Position numbers and translations under genes: made by a program. Of a DNA stretch of 64,000 nucleotides, positions 54,716 through 63,084 are shown one piece after another. The notes under the pieces were generated by a model. That model ran no database searches, had not been told where the DNA came from, and worked only from the letters and a program-made list of their open reading frames with translations. Numbering within the stretch: position 1 is the first letter of the stretch; every line of letters begins with the position of its first letter. This stretch comes from Bacteroidota bacterium (GTDB lineage: Bacteria > Bacteroidota > Bacteroidia > AKYH767-A > OLB10), in NCBI GenBank assembly GCA_016714535.1, contig JADKDR010000006.1, positions 310,001 to 374,000 of the forward strand. Direction: 5' to 3'.

Positions 54716-57604
54716 ATGATGGATAATGTTCTTTATCTGGTTCCGGCTGTTGCAGTACTGGGACTTATTTACATGTTTATTAAGGCCCGTTGGGTGAGCG
54801 ATCAGGATCCCGGAAACGAGCGTATGAAAGAAATTGGAGGCTATATAGCAGAAGGAGCCATGGCTTTCTTAAAGGCCGAGTACCGAATTCTTGCCATTTA
54901 CGTAGTAATTGCAGGAGCTGCTTTGGGTTGGCTAAGTACAATGGTCGAATCTTCGCATCCGTTAATTGTTGCAGCATTCGTAATTGGCGCCTTCTTTAGT
55001 GCCCTGGCCGGATTTATTGGTATGCGTATAGCTACCAAAGCCAATGTGCGCACCACACAGGCAGCGCGAACTTCTTTAGCAAAAGCACTGCGTGTTTCTT
55101 TTACCGGTGGTGCGGTAATGGGCCTAGGTGTAGCAGGACTTGCTGTGCTAGGTCTTAGCATGCTATTCATATTCTTCTACCAACACTTTATGGAAGGTAC
55201 AATGACCGCAGATGGCTATGTAAAAATGACCCGCGTTTTGGAAGTGCTTGCCGGATTTTCGCTTGGAGCAGAGTCTATTGCACTTTTTGCCCGGGTAGGC
55301 GGTGGTATTTATACCAAAGCTGCCGATGTTGGTGCAGATCTTGTTGGAAAAGTAGAAGCCGGAATTCCCGAAGATGATCCACGCAACCCTGCAACTATTG
55401 CTGACAACGTAGGTGATAACGTTGGCGATGTTGCCGGTATGGGTGCCGACTTATTTGGTTCGTATGTGGCCACCGTGCTTGCCAGCATGGTACTTGGTAA
55501 TTATTTAATACGAGATGTGCTTGCTGCCGGGGCCGATTTCAGTTCCATTCCTTTTAACGGAATAGGACCCATTCTTTTGCCCTTAAGCATAGCTGCTGTA
55601 GGTATTATTGCCTCTATTATTGGAACCTTCTTAGTGCATATAAGTGATACTGCCAAAGCCGATACGAACACGGTGCAGTCAGCTCTTAATCGCGGCAATT
55701 GGGCTTCTATCTTACTTTCTTTGGCAGCTGCATTCTTTTTTATAAAAATGATGTTGCCTGCAGAAATGACCATGCAGGTTTTTAGTGAGGGCGAATTTGG
55801 CTCCATGACCACTACTAGCATGAATGTATTTTATGCTGTTGTAATTGGAATGTTTGTTGGTGCTGCAATAAGCTATATAACAGAATTTTACACTGGCTTA
55901 GGCAATAAGCCTGTGATGGGCATTGTGCAAAAGTCAGCCACAGGAGCAGCTACCAACATTATTGCTGGTTTGGGTACAGGTATGTTGAGTACAGCCTTAC
56001 CGGTAATTTTATTTGCAGGAGCTATTTGGGGTGCTTATGCTTTGGCAGGATTTTACGGTGTGGGTATTGCGGCAAGTGCCATGATGGCCAATACTGCTAT
56101 GCAACTTGCTATAGATGCCTTTGGCCCTATAGCTGATAATGCAGGCGGTGTAGCTGAGATGAGTGAGTTGCCAGCTGATGTGCGCGAAAAAACGGACATC
56201 CTTGATTCGGTTGGAAATACTACCGCGGCCATTGGCAAAGGCTTTGCCATTGCCTCTGCTGCACTTACAGCACTGGCGTTATTTGCTGCTTACGTAACAT
56301 TTACAGGCATTAAAGGAATCAACATTTTTGATGCTAAGGTTCTTGCAGCCTTATTTATTGGAGGAATGATACCTGTTGTATTCAGTGCACTTGCCATGAA
56401 CAGTGTAGGCAAGGCAGCTATGGATATGGTGAATGAAGTACGCAGACAGTTTAAGGAGATACCCGGAATTATGGAAGGTACAGGCAAACCGGAGTACAGC
56501 AAGTGCGTTGAAATAAGCACAAAAGCTGCTCTTCGCGAAATGATGTTGCCTGGTGTAATTACCATAGTTAGCCCTGTCATTGTTGGATTAGTTATGGGTG
56601 CCGAAGCACTTGGAGCATACATGGCCGGAGTTACTGTTAGTGGAGTACTTTGGGCAATATTTCAAAACAATGCCGGTGGTGCCTGGGATAATGCAAAAAA
56701 ATCTTTCGAAAAAGGCGTTTTAATAAATGGCGAGACTTATTACAAAAAATCAGAACCACACAAAGCAGCCGTAGTTGGTGATACCGTAGGTGATCCTTTT
56801 AAGGACACGAGTGGTCCTTCTATGAATATTCTGATAAAGCTCACTTGCCTTGTAGGGCTTACCCTTGCACCGCTATTAGGACACATGAATGACGATGCTT
56901 GTTGTGAAGGTAAAGATGAGGCCTGCTGCCATAACGAAATGAAATGCGATGTTGAAAAATGCAAAAATATGTCGGCTGCTGAGTGTGCTGCCTATTGCGA
57001 CAGCATGGGATGCTCAAGCCAGGAAAAAGCTGAGTGCCTAAAAATATGCAAAGGTATCTCAGCTGCTACTGCTTCTCTTTCAGATGCAACGTTAAAAGGT
57101 ACTTACGAATTTGATGTAACCCACTCCTTTGTTGATTTTAAGTTGCGTCACTTACTCACCGATGCCAAAGGGACTATTGCTATTGATAGTGGTTGGATAG
57201 ATTTAACAGGCGATCTGTCAACATCAGCAATCTATGCTCGTGGAGATATTCGCACCATTGATACCAAATCAGAAAAGCGTGATGAACATTTGAAAGAAGC
57301 TGACTTTTTCAATGCAGGGGCATTTCCATATCTTACTTTTAAAGCTAACGGAATTCGCAACAGTGAGCGCCAAGGATATACCTATGTTGCCAATGGTGAT
57401 CTTACTATAAAAGATGTTACTCGCAAGGTTGATTTGTTTTTTAATTATGCCGGAGCGATGCAAAATTCTTATGATAGCAGTTGGGCACATACCTTTAACG
57501 GAACTACTGCAATTAAACGTACAGATTTTAAAGTTGGAGAAGAAGGTACGATGGTTGGCAATGATGTGTCTATTGAATTTTCGGTAGAAACATACAAGAA
57601 GTAA
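54716..57604 (+). CDS. hppA: Membrane pyrophosphatase fused through a Cys-rich linker to a YceI domain
   Basis: 962 residues, against about 700-750 for the usual ion-pumping pyrophosphatase. Residues 1-723 are a complete M-PPase: DVGADLVGK (about 203), DDPRNPATIADNVGDNVGDV (about 220), GNTTAAIGKG (about 500), KSEPHKAAVVGDTVGDPFKD and the last helix LIKLTCLVGLTLAPLLGH. The Ala in GNTTAA marks the potassium-dependent subfamily. It pumps sodium or protons at the expense of pyrophosphate, which I cannot decide from sequence. Residues ~724-792 contain 11 Cys in 55 residues (CCEGKDEACC, then MSAAECAAYC and AECLKIC). Residues 793-962 are a YceI lipocalin-like domain (YEFDVTHSFVDFKLRHL ... DLTIKDVTRKVDLFF). 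M-PPase C-termini are outside the cytoplasm, the normal site of YceI. There is no frameshift or stop between parts. Start ATG 54716; 54719 is equally possible. Confidence 0.93.
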   Translation: MMDNVLYLVPAVAVLGLIYMFIKARWVSDQDPGNERMKEIGGYIAEGAMAFLKAEYRILAIYVVIAGAALGWLSTMVESSHPLIVAAFVIGAFFSALAGFIGMRIATKANVRTTQAARTSLAKALRVSFTGGAVMGLGVAGLAVLGLSMLFIFFYQHFMEGTMTADGYVKMTRVLEVLAGFSLGAESIALFARVGGGIYTKAADVGADLVGKVEAGIPEDDPRNPATIADNVGDNVGDVAGMGADLFGSYVATVLASMVLGNYLIRDVLAAGADFSSIPFNGIGPILLPLSIAAVGIIASIIGTFLVHISDTAKADTNTVQSALNRGNWASILLSLAAAFFFIKMMLPAEMTMQVFSEGEFGSMTTTSMNVFYAVVIGMFVGAAISYITEFYTGLGNKPVMGIVQKSATGAATNIIAGLGTGMLSTALPVILFAGAIWGAYALAGFYGVGIAASAMMANTAMQLAIDAFGPIADNAGGVAEMSELPADVREKTDILDSVGNTTAAIGKGFAIASAALTALALFAAYVTFTGIKGINIFDAKVLAALFIGGMIPVVFSALAMNSVGKAAMDMVNEVRRQFKEIPGIMEGTGKPEYSKCVEISTKAALREMMLPGVITIVSPVIVGLVMGAEALGAYMAGVTVSGVLWAIFQNNAGGAWDNAKKSFEKGVLINGETYYKKSEPHKAAVVGDTVGDPFKDTSGPSMNILIKLTCLVGLTLAPLLGHMNDDACCEGKDEACCHNEMKCDVEKCKNMSAAECAAYCDSMGCSSQEKAECLKICKGISAATASLSDATLKGTYEFDVTHSFVDFKLRHLLTDAKGTIAIDSGWIDLTGDLSTSAIYARGDIRTIDTKSEKRDEHLKEADFFNAGAFPYLTFKANGIRNSERQGYTYVANGDLTIKDVTRKVDLFFNYAGAMQNSYDSSWAHTFNGTTAIKRTDFKVGEEGTMVGNDVSIEFSVETYKK

Positions 57605-57631
57605 TAATTACACAGTACACACAAAATAAGA

Positions 57632-57661
57632 AAAAAGCCCCAACATTCGTTGGGGCTTTTT
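57632..57661 (+). terminator. Strong (bidirectional-looking) terminator after hppA
   Basis: An 8-bp stem GCCCCAAC/GTTGGGGC (57637-57644 with 57649-57656), loop ATTC, is flanked by A6 and T5 runs. It lies between the hppA stop and gldA, so gldA needs its own promoter. Confidence 0.88.
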
Positions 57662-57664
57662 ATT

Positions 57665-57672
57665 TACCTTTG
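57665..57672 (+). promoter_or_regulatory. -7 box before gldA
   Basis: TACCTTTG matches TAnnTTTG 22 bases before the ATG at 57695. A TTG occurs only 12 bases upstream, inside the terminator stem, so no proper -33 box is present. Confidence 0.45.
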
Positions 57673-57694
57673 ATTTAATTTTTCGAGAACAAAA

Positions 57695-58612
57695 ATGTCG
57701 GTTAATATAAAAGATATTACTAAATTGTATGGCACCCAAAAAGCGCTTAATAAGGTCAGCCTGAGCATTAATAAGGGCGAGGTGGTTGGCTTGCTTGGCC
57801 CCAATGGTGCCGGCAAAAGCACCTTGATGAAAATTCTTACCTGCTACATTCCTGCAACAGATGGACACGCCACCGTAAATGGTAAAGATGTTGGCACACA
57901 GAGCATGGAAGTACGAAAATGCGTTGGTTATCTGCCAGAACATAATCCATTGTATCTTGAAATGTATGTAAAAGAATATTTATCGTTTGTGGCCGGTATG
58001 TACAACCTGAATGGTAATATTAATAAGCGTGTTAGCGAAATGATAGAGCGAACTGGTCTTGAATTGGAACAACACAAAAAGATTGGAGCACTGAGCAAAG
58101 GTTACAGACAACGTGTAGGGTTGGCACAGGCCATTATTCACAACCCCGATGTTTTAATTTTGGATGAGCCCACTTCTGGACTTGATCCTAATCAATTAGT
58201 TGAAATACGCCAATTGATAAAAGATATGGGAAAAGAAAAAACGGTAATTCTGAGCACACATATCATGCAGGAAGTAACAGCGCTTTGTAATCGTATTGTG
58301 ATAATTAATAAAGGAAATATAGTGGCTGATGATAGTACCGAAAATGTGCAAAAGCAAGGCGCACCTGAGGCCGTGGTTCTGGTTGAGTTTGGAAAACCTA
58401 TTTCGGTAAAGGAGCTCTTAGCTAATAAGCGCATCAAGAATGCAATGCTTACCGAGGGGAACAAATACAAAATTACTTCTGTTAACTATGATGATATACG
58501 AAGTGATTTATTCAACTATGCAGTACAAACCGGGAACACGGTTTTGTCCATGCAAATGGAAGAGCGTAACCTGGAAGATGTTTTCAGGCAATTAACCGGT
58601 AAGAATAGTTGA
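57695..58612 (+). CDS. gldA: Gliding-motility ABC transporter ATP-binding subunit GldA
   Basis: 305 residues, the usual GldA length. Walker A is GPNGAGKST (about 37-45), the Q-loop region VGYLPEHNPLYLEMYVKEYL is diagnostic for GldA-type ATPases, the signature is LSKGYRQRVGLAQA, Walker B is VLILDEPTSGLDP, and the H-loop is LSTHIMQEV. The C-terminal ~85 residues have the GldA-type regulatory extension ending LEDVFRQLTG. In Flavobacterium GldA works with GldF and GldG, and mutants lose gliding. No gldF or gldG lies nearby here, so they would be elsewhere. It shares the window with two giant SprB-type adhesins, consistent with a gliding role, though ATPases of this type also occur in non-gliding Bacteroidota. 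Confidence 0.88.
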   Translation: MSVNIKDITKLYGTQKALNKVSLSINKGEVVGLLGPNGAGKSTLMKILTCYIPATDGHATVNGKDVGTQSMEVRKCVGYLPEHNPLYLEMYVKEYLSFVAGMYNLNGNINKRVSEMIERTGLELEQHKKIGALSKGYRQRVGLAQAIIHNPDVLILDEPTSGLDPNQLVEIRQLIKDMGKEKTVILSTHIMQEVTALCNRIVIINKGNIVADDSTENVQKQGAPEAVVLVEFGKPISVKELLANKRIKNAMLTEGNKYKITSVNYDDIRSDLFNYAVQTGNTVLSMQMEERNLEDVFRQLTGKNS

Positions 58613-58620
58613 TGCGGTTA

Positions 58621-58639
58621 AAAAATCTTTTAGATTTTT
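58621..58639 (+). terminator. Weak AT-rich terminator after gldA
   Basis: An 8-bp stem AAAAATCT/AGATTTTT (58621-58628 with 58632-58639) lies 8 bases after the gldA stop. It is AT-only apart from one pair, so termination may be partial. The remaining 130 bases to the convergent deacetylase gene hold nothing that I can name. Confidence 0.4.
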
Positions 58640-58771
58640 CTTCCCCTATAGCCACAATTACACATCATACATTAACTCAAAAATAATATTAGAAAAAAAT
58701 TACCACTTCACAAACTCCATGTTTGTAAAAATCTGCAACATGATAAAAGGTGCAAAGGGAAAGCAAAAATC

Positions 58772-59390
58772 TCAGAACTCAATTTTATCGAAAGTAAAAT
58801 TACGTTTACTATAATAATTTAATACGGCTGGCAGACAGCCCATTAACCGTGCCTTTGCCTTTTCGCTATCGTGCATTACAATGATGCTTCCATTTCTTGT
58901 TTTATTAATTACTAGGGCAATGCACTCTTTTTCATTCAACTGGGAGTCATAATCACGGCTCAGCACATCCCACAAAATTACTTTATACTTACTGCGCAAA
59001 AACCGGTATTGCCATGGGGTTATTTTACCATACGGTGGCCTGAATAATGAAGATGGAAAAATTGCGGCCGCTTGATTAATATTATCGCGGTAGTTAGCTG
59101 CGCTGGTTTCAAAGCCGTTCAAATGATCGTAGGTATGATTTCCTATTGCGTGTCCCTGTGATAGTATACGTTGCACATGGTCGGGATACCGCTCTGCATT
59201 TTTCCCAACCAGAAAAAGTGTTGCCTGCGCATTATACTTCGCCAAAGTTTCGAGTACCCATGGTGTAATTTCGGGATGTGGTCCAAGATCAAAAGTGAGG
59301 AAAAGTTTTTTTCGCTTTCCCGTTCATATGTGTAATAATTCCCGGATAAGCTATTTGCAAAATCGCATGTGTTGTATTTCGCATTCCCAT
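58772..59390 (-). CDS. Polysaccharide deacetylase (NodB domain), frameshifted
   Basis: ATG 59390 begins MGMRNTTHAILQIAYPGIIT, then NGKAKK. Removing one base from the seven-A run (59306-59312 on the plus strand as T) joins it to LFLTFDLGPHPEITPWVL and the rest of a NodB domain, about 205 residues in all. Catalytic motifs are HAIGNHTYDHLNG (the metal-binding His pair), LFRPPYGKITPW, VILWDVLSRDYD and IIVMHDS. Motif 1 reads TFDLG where the family normally has TFDDG; the second Asp is a metal ligand, so activity may be lost or altered, or it may be an error. Without repair the visible frame starts only at 59245. It probably acts on peptidoglycan or surface polysaccharide; no signal peptide is clear. 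murI is upstream on the same strand. Confidence 0.82.
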
Positions 59391-59429
59391 TACGCTATTA
59401 GTTTATCAACGGATATCCAATTCGGCACA

Positions 59430-60257
59430 TTAAAATGATTTCCATATGTTCATTTCTTCCAATTTAATTCTTCCTTTAAAAAAATAACGGGTACTTTGTT
59501 CAAACGATTGGGTATAGTCGCTTACATAAAAATGGTGTTTACGCACTTTACCTGAATTCAAGAGCTTTTGAGCTTTCAATCGCTCCTTAACAAAAGCAGC
59601 GACAATCATAGCCGAATCAATTATGTGCACTTTGCTTTTATAATAACTTTCTATTTCAGGTTTTATTAGAGGGTAATGCGTGCAAGCTAAAATGAGCGCT
59701 TTGATGTTTTTTAACTTCGCTCGCGATAAATAATCGTGTATGATGGTTTTCGAAATTTTGTTGTTAAAGAATCCCTCTTCAATCATTGGTGCCAACAAGG
59801 GTGTAGCAAGGCTCGAAACCTGAAGTGATTTATTTCGTGCCATTATTTTTTTTGCATAGATGTCTGTTTTTACAGTGTTATTGGTACCAATAACACCAAT
59901 GTGTTTCAGATTCAGACTACATACATCTTCAACCACCGGATCAATCACGTTAATTACCTCTACACTACCGGCCACATGCTCCCTTACCGTTTGCCATGCA
60001 ATGGCCGAGGCCGTATTGCATGCTATTACAATCATCTTGCATTTGTGTTTCAACAATAGATCGGCAATGTGTAAGGAATAACTTTTAATAGCAGCTGCCG
60101 ACTTTTCGCCATAAGGCAAGTGAGCAGTGTCGCCAAAATAAATGAGCGTTTCGTTAGGCATTAAGGTATGAATGGCACTGGCAACGGTGAGGCCGCCTAT
60201 TCCACTATCAAAAATCCCTATCGGATTATTTGCACTTACGTTATCAGGTTTCATCAA
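59430..60257 (-). CDS. murI: Glutamate racemase
   Basis: 275 residues. It converts L- to D-glutamate for peptidoglycan. Catalytic and binding elements are present: GIFDSGIGGLTV (with D17), YFGDTAHLPYGEKS, the first catalytic Cys C80 in VIACNTAS, and the second Cys C192 in ILACTHYPLI. The length is standard. Start ATG 60257 (a second Met follows at once). It lies in a minus-strand series downstream of two secreted proteins of unknown function and upstream of the deacetylase, both of which could relate to envelope maintenance; no shared promoter is proven. Confidence 0.95.
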   Translation of the reverse strand: MMKPDNVSANNPIGIFDSGIGGLTVASAIHTLMPNETLIYFGDTAHLPYGEKSAAAIKSYSLHIADLLLKHKCKMIVIACNTASAIAWQTVREHVAGSVEVINVIDPVVEDVCSLNLKHIGVIGTNNTVKTDIYAKKIMARNKSLQVSSLATPLLAPMIEEGFFNNKISKTIIHDYLSRAKLKNIKALILACTHYPLIKPEIESYYKSKVHIIDSAMIVAAFVKERLKAQKLLNSGKVRKHHFYVSDYTQSFEQSTRYFFKGRIKLEEMNIWKSF

Positions 60258-60333
60258 GCAGCAATTTTAAGAATATATTCTAAGATATAAAATCAATTGT
60301 TGCCCAATCATGTTATAAGTTGTTGATTAATTA

Positions 60334-61368
60334 TTATTTAGTAATCAGTTTGTTTACTCCACGCTCAAGCAATGTTTCGTTTTCGCCATTTACCGATTGG
60401 GTAATTTGTTCCAGTGTATAGGGTGTTAGCTTTTGCTTATTCTTTTCGGAGGTTCCAAGTAACTGCCCGGTGGCAGCATCCCAAACATTGAGATTAAACA
60501 CTTTAAAAAAACTGGAATTTGCATCTAATTGAAGTTCGAGAACAGCATATTTATTTAGCTCTTCGTTTTCTAAAATTTCCATTAAAGCAAAACGGTCGCT
60601 CACTATCTTATATGGAAAAGGATACACTTGTCTTATCTCTTCGTCCGTCAGTGGTTTTTCCATATCCTGCTTTACCATCAACAAAGTTTTATTTTTTAGT
60701 GCACGCTTAGATAATGATACCTGTGTGTAGAGGTAATTGTTAGTCAACTCAAAATTGTCCTTTACCAGTCGATTCCATATATCAAAGGCTGCTTGTATAA
60801 ACATGCCAACATCATGCTTGCGTGGTATGTACCGCCATGTGCAATAACTAAAGTTGGGCACTGCTGTCGACTCATGTAATTGTTCCATTTCATATATTTC
60901 TAAAAGCACCAGGAAGTTTGGCTCACGCGAAATTTTCATCTCGGCACGTAGAATATTATTCCAGGGCATGTGGGTAATGTACTCTTTACGCACCCCTTCA
61001 AAGATGCAACCAGTACCACATAATATCATATAGTTGGCTCGCTCCTTTTTAGGAGTGCTTTCTATAAATGCCCTGTTTTCAAATCTAACAGGAGCATTTT
61101 TTAACGGCCACAATTCGGTAACTTTTTCACGCAAAGCATCATTAAAATCGGCAATTGCCGACCTATAAAATTCGACCATAGCACTATCATTTGTTTCCCA
61201 TTTATAAATCGAATCAATAACATTTTGTTCCTCTTGTTCTAGGATTACAACTAACTGCCGATTGTTTATTTGAGTCCAATCGTACTTGGTTAGTTCCCAC
61301 AATGTATTTTGACCATAAATTAAAATGGGTAAGACAAATGCCAACAAGAAGGCTTTAACAAACTTCAT
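60334..61368 (-). CDS. Secreted protein of unknown function
   Basis: 344 residues from ATG 61368. An earlier in-frame ATG at 61392 would overlap the upstream gene by 17 bases and add eight residues. The signal peptide is MKFVKAFLLAFVLPILIYGQ. I do not recognise the family. The mature part is charged and helical/beta mixed, with TLWELTKYDWTQINNRQLVV at its start, one Cys pair in MILCGTGCIFEGV, and no T9SS tail or lipobox. It starts 8 bases after the stop of the larger secreted protein gene (61376-62959), so the two probably form an operon and may act together in the envelope. Confidence 0.8.
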   Translation of the reverse strand: MKFVKAFLLAFVLPILIYGQNTLWELTKYDWTQINNRQLVVILEQEEQNVIDSIYKWETNDSAMVEFYRSAIADFNDALREKVTELWPLKNAPVRFENRAFIESTPKKERANYMILCGTGCIFEGVRKEYITHMPWNNILRAEMKISREPNFLVLLEIYEMEQLHESTAVPNFSYCTWRYIPRKHDVGMFIQAAFDIWNRLVKDNFELTNNYLYTQVSLSKRALKNKTLLMVKQDMEKPLTDEEIRQVYPFPYKIVSDRFALMEILENEELNKYAVLELQLDANSSFFKVFNLNVWDAATGQLLGTSEKNKQKLTPYTLEQITQSVNGENETLLERGVNKLITK

Positions 61369-61375
61369 AATTCTA

Positions 61376-62959
61376 TTAATTAGTAATTTCAATGGTGCTA
61401 AACTGTTGCTTCTTCATCCAGTTGCCATAGATAAAAATTTTGTTAGGCTCAATTTGTTTACACGATTGACTAACAATGGCCGTTTCGGCTACATCAAGAT
61501 TGATAATTTCTTCGCGTTTCAACTTACCGCTGTTATCAAGTGTAACCATTACAAATGCTCCATTTCTATTAAGTTGCATACGGTAGATTTCATCGTATGT
61601 TTTATCAATGGTATTTTTAACATGGTCGTTGTAAAAGAAATAAACCTTGTCCTTTACTGCTGCTGCTGCAAATGATGAGTAATTACCATTGTCATCTTGT
61701 GTGCTTTGCACCTTAGGCAATTTACTTGCCCACAAAACTTTACCATCGGGCGCAATGTTTACCGAAATAATATCTCCATAGTAAAAGCTTCCCCTAGAAG
61801 CAGCTACGCCACTTGATTTGGCTACCATATTGCTTAAAGAGATGTCTAGGTTAATTTCGGTTTCTTCACCAATAATTATGCACCCTCCATCTTCTTTCAT
61901 CACAAGCGGGCGCATTTTAATATTCTTTATATCCAGATCTTTTCCTTCGGCTGCGCGCTTGCGAGCGCGCTCAGCAGCATTGGGCGACATACCTTTTACA
62001 ACAAACTCCACATCAAATTCTTTAATCGTACTCACGAGCACCTCCTCATTTACGGTATTCATGCGCATATAGTAACAACCATCAATTGATCTGCGCGACT
62101 GCTCGGGTTTGGCATAAAATCCACCAACTACTATTTCATTATTTTTTCCTGTGGCAAACGAAACCGATTTTACAAACTGTCCATTTTTGATTTTGATTTC
62201 AAAATCAGATTTTTGAGCACCCTTATCTCTAAAGCTTATGATACGATAAGAAAAATTCTGTTCTCCTTTTTTATTTTCATCTTTATATAATTTGCCCAGC
62301 AGATAGGTGTTTCCGTCATTATCTATTTTCCAATCTTCGTGTACAAAAAGATCAACATTATATTTCCATTTTACTTCTTTATCCCATAAGGTATTTAGAT
62401 CGGCATCCATCACTTTCATAAAAAAGTTTTCGTCTTCATTATCTTGCTGGGGCTTCTCACCTATAACAAGGAACTTGGTTTTGTCGCTTGACTGATAACA
62501 GTAGAAGTCACCTGAATTATTTTTTTTCTCGAATGGAAAGTCCATAATTACTTTAGGCTCGCCAATAGGTTTCATGGTATTACGGTCCAAAGTAATAACC
62601 TCAAAGCGCGATTTTTTTGCCTTATCATCGGCCACATAATACATGCAATACGCTTTGCCTGCCACAATATAATAACCGGTAAAGTATTGATGCAGCTTGG
62701 TTTTTTCATTCTTATTTTCGAAAGCATAATACGACTGCTGTTTAAAATCCTTATCAAGTTTCATCAACTCATCGGTTAGTGCCATGCCATCTACAGACTT
62801 TACTTTGGCATAATAGCCTGTCTCATCACTGGTAAGTACTTCGCAGGCCAGAATTAATGTTTTTTCAACAGTACCCCATGTAACTTTAGTGCCAGCAGGT
62901 TGCGCATACATGGTTACCGTTACAAGCAGGCATACCAGTATCAGAGTCAATTTTTTCAT
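61376..62959 (-). CDS. Secreted propeller-like protein of unknown function
   Basis: 527 residues. The signal peptide is residues 1-19 (MKKLTLILVCLLVTVTMYAQ, cut before the final residues). The rest looks like a soluble beta-propeller or WD-like protein, with repeated patterns of the form FEVITLDRNTMKPIGEPKVI and EDWKIDNDGNTYLLGKLYKD. I recognise no named domain, active site or T9SS tail. Near residues 325-345 it has a charged segment ERARKRAAEGKDLDIKNIKM. It is the first gene of a probable operon with 60334-61368. Upstream lies the terminator of the BNR-repeat gene, so it must have its own promoter in 62960-63030; I see no good match. Confidence 0.8.
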   Translation of the reverse strand: MKKLTLILVCLLVTVTMYAQPAGTKVTWGTVEKTLILACEVLTSDETGYYAKVKSVDGMALTDELMKLDKDFKQQSYYAFENKNEKTKLHQYFTGYYIVAGKAYCMYYVADDKAKKSRFEVITLDRNTMKPIGEPKVIMDFPFEKKNNSGDFYCYQSSDKTKFLVIGEKPQQDNEDENFFMKVMDADLNTLWDKEVKWKYNVDLFVHEDWKIDNDGNTYLLGKLYKDENKKGEQNFSYRIISFRDKGAQKSDFEIKIKNGQFVKSVSFATGKNNEIVVGGFYAKPEQSRRSIDGCYYMRMNTVNEEVLVSTIKEFDVEFVVKGMSPNAAERARKRAAEGKDLDIKNIKMRPLVMKEDGGCIIIGEETEINLDISLSNMVAKSSGVAASRGSFYYGDIISVNIAPDGKVLWASKLPKVQSTQDDNGNYSSFAAAAVKDKVYFFYNDHVKNTIDKTYDEIYRMQLNRNGAFVMVTLDNSGKLKREEIINLDVAETAIVSQSCKQIEPNKIFIYGNWMKKQQFSTIEITN

Positions 62960-63030
62960 TTTTTAAATTTATTTAGAGTTTTTGCAAAAGTTGAAAATTA
63001 TCCTTCATCAAACAATACTTTTTTTCAATT

Positions 63031-63057
63031 AAAAAGGCCTGCATTTGCATGCAGGCC
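63031..63057 (-). terminator. Intrinsic terminator after the BNR-repeat T9SS gene
   Basis: An 8-bp stem GGCCTGCA/TGCAGGCC (63036-63043 with 63050-63057) is followed on the minus strand by five T and further T-rich sequence. It lies 28 bases past the stop at 63085. Confidence 0.85.
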
Positions 63058-63084
63058 AATTCTTTCAACCGGATAAACTATTGA

